Below, one piece after another: positions 7,898-16,945 of a stretch of DNA of 64,000 nt. The DNA lies in assembly GCF_001544095.1 (NCBI RefSeq), contig NZ_BCPT01000019.1, forward strand, positions 1-64,000. The letters run 5' to 3'. The notes beneath the pieces are model-generated. The model made no database searches, had not been told where the DNA came from, and saw nothing but the letters and a program-made list of their open reading frames with translations. Origin of the DNA: Enterococcus casseliflavus NBRC 100478. Its GTDB lineage: Bacteria; Bacillota; Bacilli; Lactobacillales; Enterococcaceae. Numbering within the stretch: the stretch's first letter is position 1; the number at the start of each line of letters is the position of its first letter. Both the position numbers and the translations under genes were made by a program.

Positions 7898-9396
7898 TGA
7901 CTGGGAGTTGGCTGCAAAGGCAAGCACAACTTCATCCAGAACGACCAGCTTTTTATTGGCATGAAAAAAGCTGGTCGTTTGCTGCCTTGCAAAAAGAGGT
8001 TTATGCTTACGCTGCTTATTATCAAGCCCAATTCGTTGATCAGCCAAACCGGGTAGCTCTTTTTAGCAATAACGCCCCTGAAATGGTCTTTACGATCCTT
8101 GCGTTATGGGAGTTGGGGATCGAAGTCCAGCTGCTGAATACGCGATTGACAGCCGCTGAAATCTCCTTCCAATTGCAAGATGCCCACTGCGACTGGGTGA
8201 TCACGGCGGATCAGGCTGCGGTTTCGGATGTTCGCAGCTTGACCTTTGGACAAGCGATCAAACAGGCGGAGGCTTTTATCGGTTCTGTTGTTCCTTCGTT
8301 TGTTCCTAATAAAGCAATCTATCAAGCAGAGCAAGTGGCTTCAATTATGTATACCTCTGGTACGACTGGCAATCCCAAGGGTGTGCCCCAAACCTTTGGG
8401 AATCATCTAGCAAGTGCCGAAGCGACTCAAAAAAACTTAGCCATCACTAGCGAGGATTGTTGGCTTTGTGCAGTTCCGCTGTATCATATCAGTGGGTTAT
8501 CAATTCTCTTACGGTCCTTGCGACTTGGGATGAGTGTTCGTTTGTATGAGCGCTTTGATGCTGGAGAAATGGCAAAAGACCTTGAAGCAGGGAAAGGGAC
8601 GATCGTTTCTCTGGTGGCAAAAATGTTGACAGATTTGCTGCCCTTGGTGCCCCAACAAGGCTTTGATTCGTTGCGTTATATCCTGCTAGGCGGCGGTCCG
8701 ATTGCCAAAAGTGTATTGGAAAAATGCCAGCAAAATCAGCTTTCTGTGATTCAATCCTATGGGATGACAGAAACCTGTTCACAAGTGGTGGCATTGCCGC
8801 CAGAAAAAGCTTCTGAAAAAATCGGCGCCTCTGGGGTTCCCCTGCAAGGTGTCCATTTACGAATTGCGACTGATGGGAAAATGGCAGACCACCAGACTGC
8901 TGAAAATACCCAGCCGATCGGAGAAATCCAACTGCAAGGACCTGCGATCACGACTCGTTACTTGAACGATCGCAGTCCACAGCAGTGGGACCAAGAGGGC
9001 TGGTTTGCCACAGGAGATCTAGGTTATCTTGATCAAGAGGGCTTTTTGTATGTAGTCAGTCGTGCAAGCGAACTGATCATATCTGGTGGAGAAAACATCT
9101 ATCCCGCAGAAGTGGAGCAAGCCTTGTTGCAGCATCCAGCGGTCAAAGAGGCAGCTGTGGTGGGGGAACCAGACGAGGAGTGGGGACAATCTGTCGCGGC
9201 TTATTTAACGTTAAATGAACCGATCCACTTCCAAGCTTTATTGGATACGTTAGAAGGGCAGATCGCCCACTATAAATTTCCGCGCCGTTTTTATCACGTG
9301 CGAGAAATGCCGCGCACAGCAAGCGGTAAAGTTTTAAAAAGGCTATTGCTGAGTGAAGAAAGAGTGAACTACATTGAACAGCAAATCAACAAGTAA
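7897..9396 (+). CDS. menE: o-Succinylbenzoate-CoA ligase MenE
   Basis: 499-residue acyl-adenylate-forming enzyme that activates o-succinylbenzoate with ATP and CoA. It carries the AMP-binding P-loop YTSGTTGNPKG (about residues 151-161), the YGMTETC motif, the hinge region TGDLGYLD, and the C-terminal PRTASGKVLKR with the catalytic lysine. The gene overlaps menB upstream and menF downstream (23 bases), consistent with one operon. Length is normal for MenE. Confidence 0.95.
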   Translation: MTGSWLQRQAQLHPERPAFYWHEKSWSFAALQKEVYAYAAYYQAQFVDQPNRVALFSNNAPEMVFTILALWELGIEVQLLNTRLTAAEISFQLQDAHCDWVITADQAAVSDVRSLTFGQAIKQAEAFIGSVVPSFVPNKAIYQAEQVASIMYTSGTTGNPKGVPQTFGNHLASAEATQKNLAITSEDCWLCAVPLYHISGLSILLRSLRLGMSVRLYERFDAGEMAKDLEAGKGTIVSLVAKMLTDLLPLVPQQGFDSLRYILLGGGPIAKSVLEKCQQNQLSVIQSYGMTETCSQVVALPPEKASEKIGASGVPLQGVHLRIATDGKMADHQTAENTQPIGEIQLQGPAITTRYLNDRSPQQWDQEGWFATGDLGYLDQEGFLYVVSRASELIISGGENIYPAEVEQALLQHPAVKEAAVVGEPDEEWGQSVAAYLTLNEPIHFQALLDTLEGQIAHYKFPRRFYHVREMPRTASGKVLKRLLLSEERVNYIEQQINK

Positions 9397-10738
9397 TTAT
9401 GAGGCAGCGATCGCTGCCGGGAAAACCTATTTGAGTGAGTATCAACCTATAGAAAGGTGTGACTTACTGGCTCTTTATGCAGCGGCACAAGAATATCGAG
9501 GGGAACGCTATTTCTGGCGTACTCCTGATGAAACGACTAGTATGGTAGGGTTGGGTTGGTTAGCCACTTTTTCGCAACCCAAACTTGCAGACTTTTCAGA
9601 AGTCCGCTCTCTCTTAAAGCAAGCCCACTATCAACCAGAGGCACCTTTTCAGGCGCAGTTAGTTGGCGGTTTTGCTTTTGATGAACAGGCAGAAGTCAGT
9701 CAGGATTGGGCTGAGCTAGGTGCTGGTCTCTTTGCGTTGCCAGAAATACTGGTCAGCAAAACTGGAGATCAGTGTGGCGTCGTTTATACAGTAGCCGCTT
9801 CTTCCGAGGAACAACGACAACAAAAAGTCGCTGCCTTACAGGAAAAAGTCGCAAGCTGGTTGCAGGCCAATTCGGACAAGAGTCTTGTAGCAGAAACGCC
9901 TGCTTTTCAGGCACAAGAGGAACTAGATGTGCCCCAATGGCTGCAAGCGGTCGAAGAGACAGTGGCAGCCATTCGCTCAACTGAAACACCGTTGAAAAAA
10001 GTGGTTCTGGCAAGACGAATGAAGGTAGAAACGAAGCAGTCGATCATTAGTGCTGCGGTGTTGCAACGGTTGGCGCAACAGCAGCCGAATACCTATCTTT
10101 TTGCCATCGAACATGGGGGCCATGTTTTTGCTGGTGCGACGCCAGAACGCTTGCTAAAAGCGACTGTCGATCAATTTGAAACGGTAAGTATCGCAGGTTC
10201 CGCACCAAGAGGCAAAACCAAAGAAGAAGATGAGGCACTGGCACAAGCCCTCTTAGCGGACGCAAAAAATACCCATGAACATCAAGTAGTTGTCTATCGC
10301 TTAGAAAAAGCATTGGACACTTTGTTAGCTGACGGCTTTCAATCAGAAGCCCGTTCCGTGATCAAAAATCGTGACATTCAGCATTTGTTTGTTCCTTTAG
10401 CAGGGCAAAGAAAGGCAGGAGTCAACTTTCTGAACGCCGTACAAAAACTACACCCGACCCCAGCATTGGGGGGAGAACCGAAAGAAGCAGCCGTCTCATG
10501 GATTCGTACCCATGAACCAGCCAGCAGAGGGATGTACGGTGGACCGATCGGTTGGTTGGGTATTCAAGAAGATATTGGCGAGTTTGCTGTGGCGATCCGC
10601 TCAGGATTCTTTAGCGGCAATCAAGCAACGCTGTATGCGGGCTGTGGGATCGTTGCCGATTCAGATGCGGAATCCGAACGTCAAGAAACACGGTTAAAAT
10701 TTCAACCGATGAGGAGAGGGATCTTAGGAGATGAATAA
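9374..10738 (+). CDS. menF: Isochorismate synthase MenF
   Basis: 454-residue chorismate-utilising enzyme that converts chorismate to isochorismate, the entry to menaquinone synthesis. The C-terminal domain shows the family motifs SIAGSAPRGKT, HPTPALGGEP and MYGGPIGW. A TTG codon at 9374 inside menE is taken as the start because no ATG is available before the conserved region; its ribosome site is weak, suggesting coupling to menE translation. It also overlaps menD by eight bases. MenF rather than a siderophore isochorismate synthase is favoured by the operon. Confidence 0.93.
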   Translation: MNSKSTSNYEAAIAAGKTYLSEYQPIERCDLLALYAAAQEYRGERYFWRTPDETTSMVGLGWLATFSQPKLADFSEVRSLLKQAHYQPEAPFQAQLVGGFAFDEQAEVSQDWAELGAGLFALPEILVSKTGDQCGVVYTVAASSEEQRQQKVAALQEKVASWLQANSDKSLVAETPAFQAQEELDVPQWLQAVEETVAAIRSTETPLKKVVLARRMKVETKQSIISAAVLQRLAQQQPNTYLFAIEHGGHVFAGATPERLLKATVDQFETVSIAGSAPRGKTKEEDEALAQALLADAKNTHEHQVVVYRLEKALDTLLADGFQSEARSVIKNRDIQHLFVPLAGQRKAGVNFLNAVQKLHPTPALGGEPKEAAVSWIRTHEPASRGMYGGPIGWLGIQEDIGEFAVAIRSGFFSGNQATLYAGCGIVADSDAESERQETRLKFQPMRRGILGDE

Positions 10739-12443
10739 CCAGACAGTCATGACAGACTATTTACTAGCGGCGATCCAAGGACTAAAAGCAGCGGGTGCGA
10801 AGCGAGCAGTCATTAGTCCCGGTTCACGCTCCACGCCATTGGCGCTACTATTGCATCGTGATCCTGAGATCACCTGTACGGTGGCTGTCGATGAACGTTC
10901 GGCTGCTTTTTTTGCTTTAGGGATGTCCAAAGTTGATCTCCAGCCAACGATCTTACTGTGTACTTCTGGAACTGCAGCAGCCAATTATTATCCAGCTGTT
11001 TGTGAAGCAGAAGCTACCAACTTGCCACTGATCGTCTTAACGGCTGATCGCCCACCAGAACTGCGGGGCGTTGGGGCGCCACAGGCAATGGATCAACAGA
11101 ATTTGTATGCCTCTCATGTCAAAAAGATGGTAGAGATGACGGTGCCAGAAAACGATCCTGCTTTGTTGCGTTATAGTTTTTGGCAAGCTGCAACTTGCAC
11201 GATCGAAGCGCAAAAACAGCCGAAAGGCCCTGTCCAAATCAACTTTCCATTACGGGAGCCGCTGTTGCCTGACTTTAGTCGCCAATGCAGTATGCAGCAA
11301 GACGTGAGCTATCTGGCACCACAACAAGAGCTGTCAGCAGAGATGATCACCCAGCTAGCCCCTTACTTTGAGAAAAAAGGTATTCTGATTGCTGGAGAAA
11401 GCCTTACGATCGAAGAAGCGCAGCAGTTGCTGGCTTTTTCGGAGAAATTAGGCTGGCCGATCGTCGGCGATCCATTGACCAATCTGGCGACAGCCGGTAC
11501 CAAAGTAGGAACATTTATCAGTCAAGCCGATCTTGTTTTCCTACAATTGACTTCTGCCTTCCAACCAGAAGTGGTCGTGCGTTTTGGTCGCTTACCAGTC
11601 ACCAAAAATGTCCTATTATGGTTGAACAAAGCAGCCGATACGACGACGTGGCTCTTTGTTGATCCATCAGGGCAGTGGCAAGATCAGCTGCATCGGGCAA
11701 ACTATTTGATCGAAGCAGCGATCAGCGCCTTCGTGGCGGCCATCACCCAGTTGCCGATCGTCAAACATACGGCGTGGCAACAACAATGGCAAGCACTTCA
11801 AGCGCGGGCAGATCAGGTGATTGCTGCAAGTCCCCAGTTGCAACAATGGGATGAGAGCAGCGCTGTGCGCATGCTCCAACAATGTCTACCTGAAGAAGCG
11901 CAAATTCTTTTGGCAAACAGCAATGCGATCCGTTTCTTTGATCGCTACGGCAGCAAAACTTCCTCCACTTATCGAGTGTATGGAAATCGGGGCGTCAATG
12001 GGATCGACGGCCTTGTCTCGACCGTAGCTGGGATTGCTTCCGCCAGTCAAAAGCCTACCTACTTGTTGATTGGTGATTTAGCGTTGTACCATGATATGAA
12101 CGGCCTACAACTACTGCGCCAGTATCAATTGCCAGTAACGATCATTTTACTGAATAATAACGGTGGTGGGATCTTTTCCTTTCTGTCACAAAACACCTTA
12201 GAACCAAACGACTTTGTCCCGCTCTTTGGTACTCCGTTAGATCTTGAGTTTCAAAAAGTGGCGGCCTTATATGAGGCAGATTGGCACACACCGACCTCTT
12301 TGCTAGAGTTTCAAACGATTTTAGCGGAAACAAGTCAACAGCCGCGCTTTCAAATAATCGAAGTGAAGGGTGAGCAAAAAGATCCGGTCAACACTTGGCA
12401 AGCACTCCAACAGCAGTTTAGCGAGGCAGGAGCGCAGCAATGA
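10731..12443 (+). CDS. menD: SEPHCHC synthase MenD (thiamine diphosphate enzyme)
   Basis: 570-residue ThDP-dependent enzyme that adds the succinyl-semialdehyde unit of 2-oxoglutarate to isochorismate. The N-terminal ISPGSRSTPLALLL and the catalytic glutamate in VAVDERSAAFFALG (about residue 55) are present. The C-terminal ThDP-binding segment runs from GDLALYHDMNGL to LLNNNGGGIFSFL. The start overlaps the end of menF and follows TTAGGAG. Length is normal. Confidence 0.96.
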   Translation: MNNQTVMTDYLLAAIQGLKAAGAKRAVISPGSRSTPLALLLHRDPEITCTVAVDERSAAFFALGMSKVDLQPTILLCTSGTAAANYYPAVCEAEATNLPLIVLTADRPPELRGVGAPQAMDQQNLYASHVKKMVEMTVPENDPALLRYSFWQAATCTIEAQKQPKGPVQINFPLREPLLPDFSRQCSMQQDVSYLAPQQELSAEMITQLAPYFEKKGILIAGESLTIEEAQQLLAFSEKLGWPIVGDPLTNLATAGTKVGTFISQADLVFLQLTSAFQPEVVVRFGRLPVTKNVLLWLNKAADTTTWLFVDPSGQWQDQLHRANYLIEAAISAFVAAITQLPIVKHTAWQQQWQALQARADQVIAASPQLQQWDESSAVRMLQQCLPEEAQILLANSNAIRFFDRYGSKTSSTYRVYGNRGVNGIDGLVSTVAGIASASQKPTYLLIGDLALYHDMNGLQLLRQYQLPVTIILLNNNGGGIFSFLSQNTLEPNDFVPLFGTPLDLEFQKVAALYEADWHTPTSLLEFQTILAETSQQPRFQIIEVKGEQKDPVNTWQALQQQFSEAGAQQ

Positions 12444-13279
12444 AGGACACGATAAATGGCGTCAGTTATTTTTATCAGTGGCTGCAGCCGTATCGATCAT
12501 CCTTACCAACCCTTGTGGCATTGCATGGCTTCACGGGTTCTTCGGAAAGCTTTCGACCGGTTTTTGCAGAGGAAGGTTCTTACAATGTATTGGCAATCGA
12601 TTTGATTGGACATGGACGCTCATCGATTTATGTCCATCCCATGCGTTATGAACTTCCTTTACTGGTGGAGGATCTCGCACACCTTTTAGCGAAGTTAGGG
12701 ATTGAACGTTATGGCCTGTATGGCTACTCGATGGGGGCGCGAATCGCACTTGTCTGGGCGGTCATGGAACCAACGGCAGTGACCCATCTTTTGCTTGAGA
12801 GTGGTTCACCTGGGTTAGCTGATCCAGCGGAACGACTCGCTCGTCAGCGGCACGATCGTCGCTTAGCGTTGCGCTTACTAAGGGAGCCTTTGGTCGATTT
12901 TGTCGATTACTGGCAAGAACTGCCGTTGTTTGCTAGTCAAAAGGAGCTACCTTTAGCGCAGCAGGCTGCTGTACGGCAAGGACGCTTGCAGCAAAACAAA
13001 TTTGGCTTGGCAGTAAGCTTGGTTTACGGTGGTACTGGCAAACAGCCAAGCTGTTGGTCGGCACTTCCGCAGCTAGCTTGTGAAATTCTTTATTTAGCGG
13101 GGGAAAAAGATTTAAAGTTTCGTAAAATCGCCCACCAAATGAAGCAGCTGCAACCAGAGATGACCATCAAAGTCGTTGCTAATGCTGGACATTGTATCCA
13201 TTTAGAACAGCCGACACAGGTTCGTCATGAAATCGATCAATGGTTTGTAAAAGGATCGGGGCCACAGTCAGCTGATTGA
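12440..13279 (+). CDS. menH: SHCHC synthase MenH (alpha/beta hydrolase)
   Basis: 279-residue alpha/beta hydrolase, likely the lyase that removes pyruvate from the MenD product. Motifs: LHGFTGSSESF oxyanion region, nucleophile elbow GYSMGAR (Ser near residue 96), aspartate in GEKDLKF, and histidine in NAGHCIHLEQP. It overlaps the menD stop by four bases (ATGA). The assignment rests on the fold and its place between menD and menC. Confidence 0.92.
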   Translation: MKDTINGVSYFYQWLQPYRSSLPTLVALHGFTGSSESFRPVFAEEGSYNVLAIDLIGHGRSSIYVHPMRYELPLLVEDLAHLLAKLGIERYGLYGYSMGARIALVWAVMEPTAVTHLLLESGSPGLADPAERLARQRHDRRLALRLLREPLVDFVDYWQELPLFASQKELPLAQQAAVRQGRLQQNKFGLAVSLVYGGTGKQPSCWSALPQLACEILYLAGEKDLKFRKIAHQMKQLQPEMTIKVVANAGHCIHLEQPTQVRHEIDQWFVKGSGPQSAD

Positions 13280-13294
13280 CAAGGAGAGAACGCA

Positions 13295-14422
13295 ATGAAG
13301 ATTGAAAAAATTGAACGCATCGCCTGTCGCTTGCCCCTCAAACAACCCTTTGTGACAAGTTATGGACAATTAACAGAAAAAGCTTTTGATCTTTATTTGG
13401 TGACGACAGAGGATAAAACGATGGGCATCGGTGAATTGGTCGCTTTTGAGCAGCCAGATTACATTGAAGAAACCCTCTTTTCTGCTCGACAAGTGATTGA
13501 AACAGCACTGATCCCATTATTGATTGACCAAGAGATCGAGCATCCGCAAGAAGTTTGGCAGCTGTTTCAAACGGTCCAAGGAAACTACATGGCAAAATCG
13601 GCTTTGGAAACAGCGATTTGGGATCTATATGGCAAGCAAACGCATCAAAGTGTGAAAGAGCTTTATACCGCAACCCGACCGAGTGTCGCTGTTGGCGTTA
13701 GTCTTGGCATACAAGACTCTGTCGAAAAACTAGTGGCTCTTGTTGCCGATTATGTCGCCCAAGGGTATCAACGAATCAAATTAAAAATCAAGCCTGGGCA
13801 AGATCTGGTACCCTTGCGAGCGATTCGACAAGCCTTTCCAGAATTGCTTTTGATGGCAGATGCAAACGGAGCCTATCAGAGTGAGCCAGAACGCATTTTG
13901 GCACTTGATGACTTAGGCTTGGTGATGATCGAGCAACCACTTAAGGTACGAGATCTGGTGGGGCACAGTCAGCTACAGCGGCAGATGAAGACGCCTCTAT
14001 GTTTGGATGAAGATATTCGAACGGCAGAAGACGTCGATACCGTCGCAGCCCTGGACAGCTGCCGTGCGATCAACCTGAAAATCCCCCGTGTCGGTGGGAT
14101 CACCGAAGCCTTGCGAATCCTTGATCGATGTCAAACCCATGGACTACTCGTTTGGTTAGGCGGCATGTTTGAGTCTGGTGTGGGACGAGCCATGAATTTG
14201 CAATTTGCGAGTCAAGATATTTTCCATTTTCCTGGGGATCTTTCCGCTTCTGATCGTTACTTTTATGATGATGTCATTACACAGCCTGCAACTTTGCATG
14301 AAGGCAAGCTGCTGGTACCTGATGGAAAGGGCTTTGGCATCACGTTAGCAGAAACAAAGCTAAGTCAATATGGGCAACCTAAAGAATGTATCTACTCAAG
14401 AAAACGATCAGCGAAAGAATAA
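13295..14422 (+). CDS. menC: o-Succinylbenzoate synthase MenC
   Basis: 375-residue enolase-superfamily dehydratase. The barrel motifs are visible: IKLKIKPGQD with the catalytic lysine pair, metal ligands in MADANGAY, MIEQPL and CLDEDI, and the second lysine in AINLKIPRVGG. This is the N-acylamino-acid racemase/OSBS subgroup typical of Firmicutes; the men operon favours the OSBS role. It is the last men gene, with an AAGGAG site and a terminator 30-70 bases downstream. Confidence 0.94.
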   Translation: MKIEKIERIACRLPLKQPFVTSYGQLTEKAFDLYLVTTEDKTMGIGELVAFEQPDYIEETLFSARQVIETALIPLLIDQEIEHPQEVWQLFQTVQGNYMAKSALETAIWDLYGKQTHQSVKELYTATRPSVAVGVSLGIQDSVEKLVALVADYVAQGYQRIKLKIKPGQDLVPLRAIRQAFPELLLMADANGAYQSEPERILALDDLGLVMIEQPLKVRDLVGHSQLQRQMKTPLCLDEDIRTAEDVDTVAALDSCRAINLKIPRVGGITEALRILDRCQTHGLLVWLGGMFESGVGRAMNLQFASQDIFHFPGDLSASDRYFYDDVITQPATLHEGKLLVPDGKGFGITLAETKLSQYGQPKECIYSRKRSAKE

Positions 14423-14449
14423 CATCAGCAAAGAAAAAACAGTAAAAAC

Positions 14450-14490
14450 AAAAGAAAGGACCAGCAGGGAAATCTGCTGGCCGTTTCTTT
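14450..14490. terminator. Bidirectional terminator between menC and convergent ligase gene
   Basis: CCAGCAG (14461-14467) pairs with CTGCTGG (14474-14480), extended by an outer AAAGAAA/TTTCTTT pairing, with T-rich tails on both strands. Confidence 0.7.
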
Positions 14491-14494
14491 TGCG

Positions 14495-16033
14495 TTATTC
14501 TGCGTTTTTGAATTCTTTTTCAATTTGTAGTCGTTGGACTTTCATGGTTGCTGTTCGTGGGATATCTTCGTAGTCGCGTAAAATTGGCTGATTGAGGTGA
14601 GGGAGATCTTCCACCATTTTCCACCAAGCATCCCAATCCATTTGACGATTTGGTGCTAAAGCAATGATTGGTTGCGGTGAGTTTTCTTTGTCGCGAACGA
14701 TCACGACTTCGGCAAGGAAGTCTAAATGATCCAGCAAAAGGTCTTCCAAGGCAAGATTGCTTTCAATATTTTTGATCAAGTCCACTTGACGGTCTTTTAA
14801 GTAAAGATGTCCCTGATCATCCATCATGCCGTAATCACCACTGTCCCACCAAGCGCCATAGACATTGTCAGCAAAACGCTGATCTTCTTTATAATAGGTC
14901 AACGCGCGTCCTTTTGAAAGGAAATGGATGTGCCCATCGGTATTGGCTGGCAGCTCGTTGCCCTCGGCATCGGCGATCCGCGCTCTCGTTAAGTCCTCCA
15001 GACCGACACCCATATCACGGGCATCGTTGGTAGTGATGCTTTCTAAGGTATGTGCTTTTAGAATCATTGGCCCGCACTCACTTTGGCCATAGACTTGTAA
15101 AAAGAGTGCTTCTTTTGTTGCTGAAGTATTTAAAAAAGTCGCCATTGTTTGATTGTTGATAGCATCAAAGGTTGAGTGATAGTAACGAATATTAGCAAAA
15201 GCATCTGGTTGTTCTTTTGCCACAAAGCTCCATTGGACAAAATTGTTTGGATGAGTTTCCAAAGCGATCGGTGGGTATTCTTTTAACATGCCTACGACAT
15301 GAGCGCCGTTGGCATTGGCTAATGGCATCATCGGGAAGCCCATCGCCATCAAGGAGGAGATACCGATGTTGAAGCGGGAGTGCACCGGTGAAATATGGAA
15401 CGCAATTAAATCAGAGTCAGCTTTGGTGCGATCGATCTTGGTGAAGATCGTTTTTTGCCATTTTGTCCGCCAGCCCATGGAGTTTGCTGAATGACAAATC
15501 AATTTTGGAATACCCGTCGTTCCAGAAGTATGGGTCATATAGGAAATTTGATCCACCGGTAATTCAGTTTGTTCCAGTGGTTCCGCTGGCTGCTGCAGCA
15601 AATGACGAACAGCGATCTGTTTGTCAGTACTGCTATTTTTCACTTGTGCGACGCGGCCTTCGGTTTCTTCATCAAATAAGATGAATGGATCTTCTAAGCG
15701 ATCCACAAACACTTCGATGGTTTCAGCAGGGAAATGGTAAGAGATCATAGCAGGCACTGCGCCAAGGTAAGAAGCAGCCGTTGCTAATAAATAGGTATCG
15801 AATTTTGAAGATTTATACAGAATGATTTTATCTCCTGCTTGCACGCCAAGTGAGGCAAGTTGATAAGCACGCTTTAAAATCATTTCATGGCTCGAACGGT
15901 AGGTACTACGATAGCCAAGTTCAGGAAATGCTGGCAACACTTCATCATGGATGATGGGGGTGTCAGGAAACGTCTCAGCAGCTTCTCGATAATTGGTGTA
16001 TAGATTCAATGGACGATAGTCTAAAATGGACAA
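14495..16033 (-). CDS. Orphan class I adenylate-forming enzyme (acyl-CoA/aryl-AMP ligase-like)
   Basis: About 512-residue ANL-superfamily ligase. The AMP-binding loop HTSGTTGIPK is present, followed by YGQSECGP, a WDSGDYGMMDDQG hinge region and a C-terminal PRTATMKVQRL with the lysine of motif A10. It should therefore adenylate a carboxylate. The start was put at TTG 16033: AAAGGAG lies eight bases before it, while the GTG at 16042 overlaps that site. It is convergent with menC but has its own promoter and terminator and is clearly not a second MenE: sequence segments outside the ANL motifs differ. Neither a carrier protein nor a thioesterase partner lies beside it, so substrate and acceptor are unknown. 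Confidence 0.8.
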   Translation of the reverse strand: MSILDYRPLNLYTNYREAAETFPDTPIIHDEVLPAFPELGYRSTYRSSHEMILKRAYQLASLGVQAGDKIILYKSSKFDTYLLATAASYLGAVPAMISYHFPAETIEVFVDRLEDPFILFDEETEGRVAQVKNSSTDKQIAVRHLLQQPAEPLEQTELPVDQISYMTHTSGTTGIPKLICHSANSMGWRTKWQKTIFTKIDRTKADSDLIAFHISPVHSRFNIGISSLMAMGFPMMPLANANGAHVVGMLKEYPPIALETHPNNFVQWSFVAKEQPDAFANIRYYHSTFDAINNQTMATFLNTSATKEALFLQVYGQSECGPMILKAHTLESITTNDARDMGVGLEDLTRARIADAEGNELPANTDGHIHFLSKGRALTYYKEDQRFADNVYGAWWDSGDYGMMDDQGHLYLKDRQVDLIKNIESNLALEDLLLDHLDFLAEVVIVRDKENSPQPIIALAPNRQMDWDAWWKMVEDLPHLNQPILRDYEDIPRTATMKVQRLQIEKEFKNAE

Positions 16034-16081
16034 ATAGAACACTCCTTTAAAAGTTCGTGAAAAACTTCATTTGATTTCTCC

Positions 16082-16109
16082 ATTTTAGCACAGGAATTCC
16101 TCGATACAA
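16082..16109 (-). promoter_or_regulatory. Promoter of the orphan ligase gene
   Basis: On the minus strand TTGTAT and TAAAAT are separated by 16 bases, and TGC precedes the -10 (extended -10). It lies about 50 bases upstream of the TTG start. Confidence 0.5.
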
Positions 16110-16167
16110 TAGATATTTTGTGTTTTTTATTTATTTCTAAAAAATCATCCGGGCAAAGACTTTCGAA

Positions 16168-16200
16168 GAATGAATGACTGTGATGTGTTATCATTCATTC
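16168..16200. repeat. Inverted repeat GAATGAATGA-N13-TCATTCATTC (candidate operator)
   Basis: Perfect 10-base arms, extended outward by a CGA/TCG pairing after one mismatch. It lies upstream of the ligase promoter on the minus strand and has no T-run, so a repressor-binding site is more likely than a terminator. Confidence 0.5.
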
Positions 16201-16227
16201 CTCGTGCTAAGCGGAAAAAGTGCATAA

Positions 16228-16851
16228 TCAACGGGTGTATTTTGCTACAAAATCTTCGATTGGGAGGCGAAAGTCTAAATAGCGTGCTTTTAATTCTGCA
16301 CGATTCCAATTCCACCAAGCGATTTCTTGCAAAGCAGTGATCGTTTCTGGATCAAAGCGGTATTTGATCACTTTTGCTGGAACCCCGACGACGATCGCAT
16401 AAGGCGGCACATCTTTGGTTACGACTGCGTTTGAGGCGATCACGGCACCATCACCGACGGTCAAACCAGATTGGATCACGGCACCGTGGCCGATCCAGAC
16501 ATCATTGCCAATGACGGTCGTTTTTGCTTTGCGTTTTTCTAAGAAGGACTCGTCCTTTGGCGCAAATCCATAGCCTTCGCCATTATAGGCAAAAAGATGC
16601 TGACTAGGGCGTTCATAGGGATGATTGGTAGGGCCGATGCGGACCATCGCTGCGATACTGATAAAACGTCCTAATTGACTGTTCTGAATAAAGCAATATT
16701 GCCCCGTATAGGTATAATTGCCGATGGAAGAATGATCAATGTGATTGGCTTCGCCAATTTCGACATAGTCTCCTAAAGTTGTGTCTTGAAGCTGCGAGTC
16801 TTTGCCAACGATCGGCTGTTCATCTGGAAAATTTGTGATCGATAGGTGCAT
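16228..16851 (-). CDS. Hexapeptide-repeat acyltransferase (xenobiotic/phosphonate-associated type)
   Basis: 207-residue left-handed beta-helix acyltransferase. Hexapeptide repeats run from about residue 15 to 170, with the typical NDVWIGHGAVIQSGLTVGDGA segment and the catalytic-type NHP before an inserted loop containing the phenylalanine-rich APKDESF. This layout fits the XAT and phosphonate-operon acetyltransferase group. The ATG at 16851 was chosen because GAGG lies nine bases upstream; the ATG at 16860 overlaps it. The gene is upstream of and co-oriented with the orphan ligase, separated by the inverted repeat. Acceptor unknown; no phosphonate genes are nearby. Confidence 0.82.
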   Translation of the reverse strand: MHLSITNFPDEQPIVGKDSQLQDTTLGDYVEIGEANHIDHSSIGNYTYTGQYCFIQNSQLGRFISIAAMVRIGPTNHPYERPSQHLFAYNGEGYGFAPKDESFLEKRKAKTTVIGNDVWIGHGAVIQSGLTVGDGAVIASNAVVTKDVPPYAIVVGVPAKVIKYRFDPETITALQEIAWWNWNRAELKARYLDFRLPIEDFVAKYTR

Positions 16852-16945
16852 AGAAATCATCCTCTCTTGCGTATTGCTATCATTTTACCGCACTTTTTTG
16901 TACTATTTGACTAATACGCACTAAAGACAAAAGGAGGTCTGCTTT

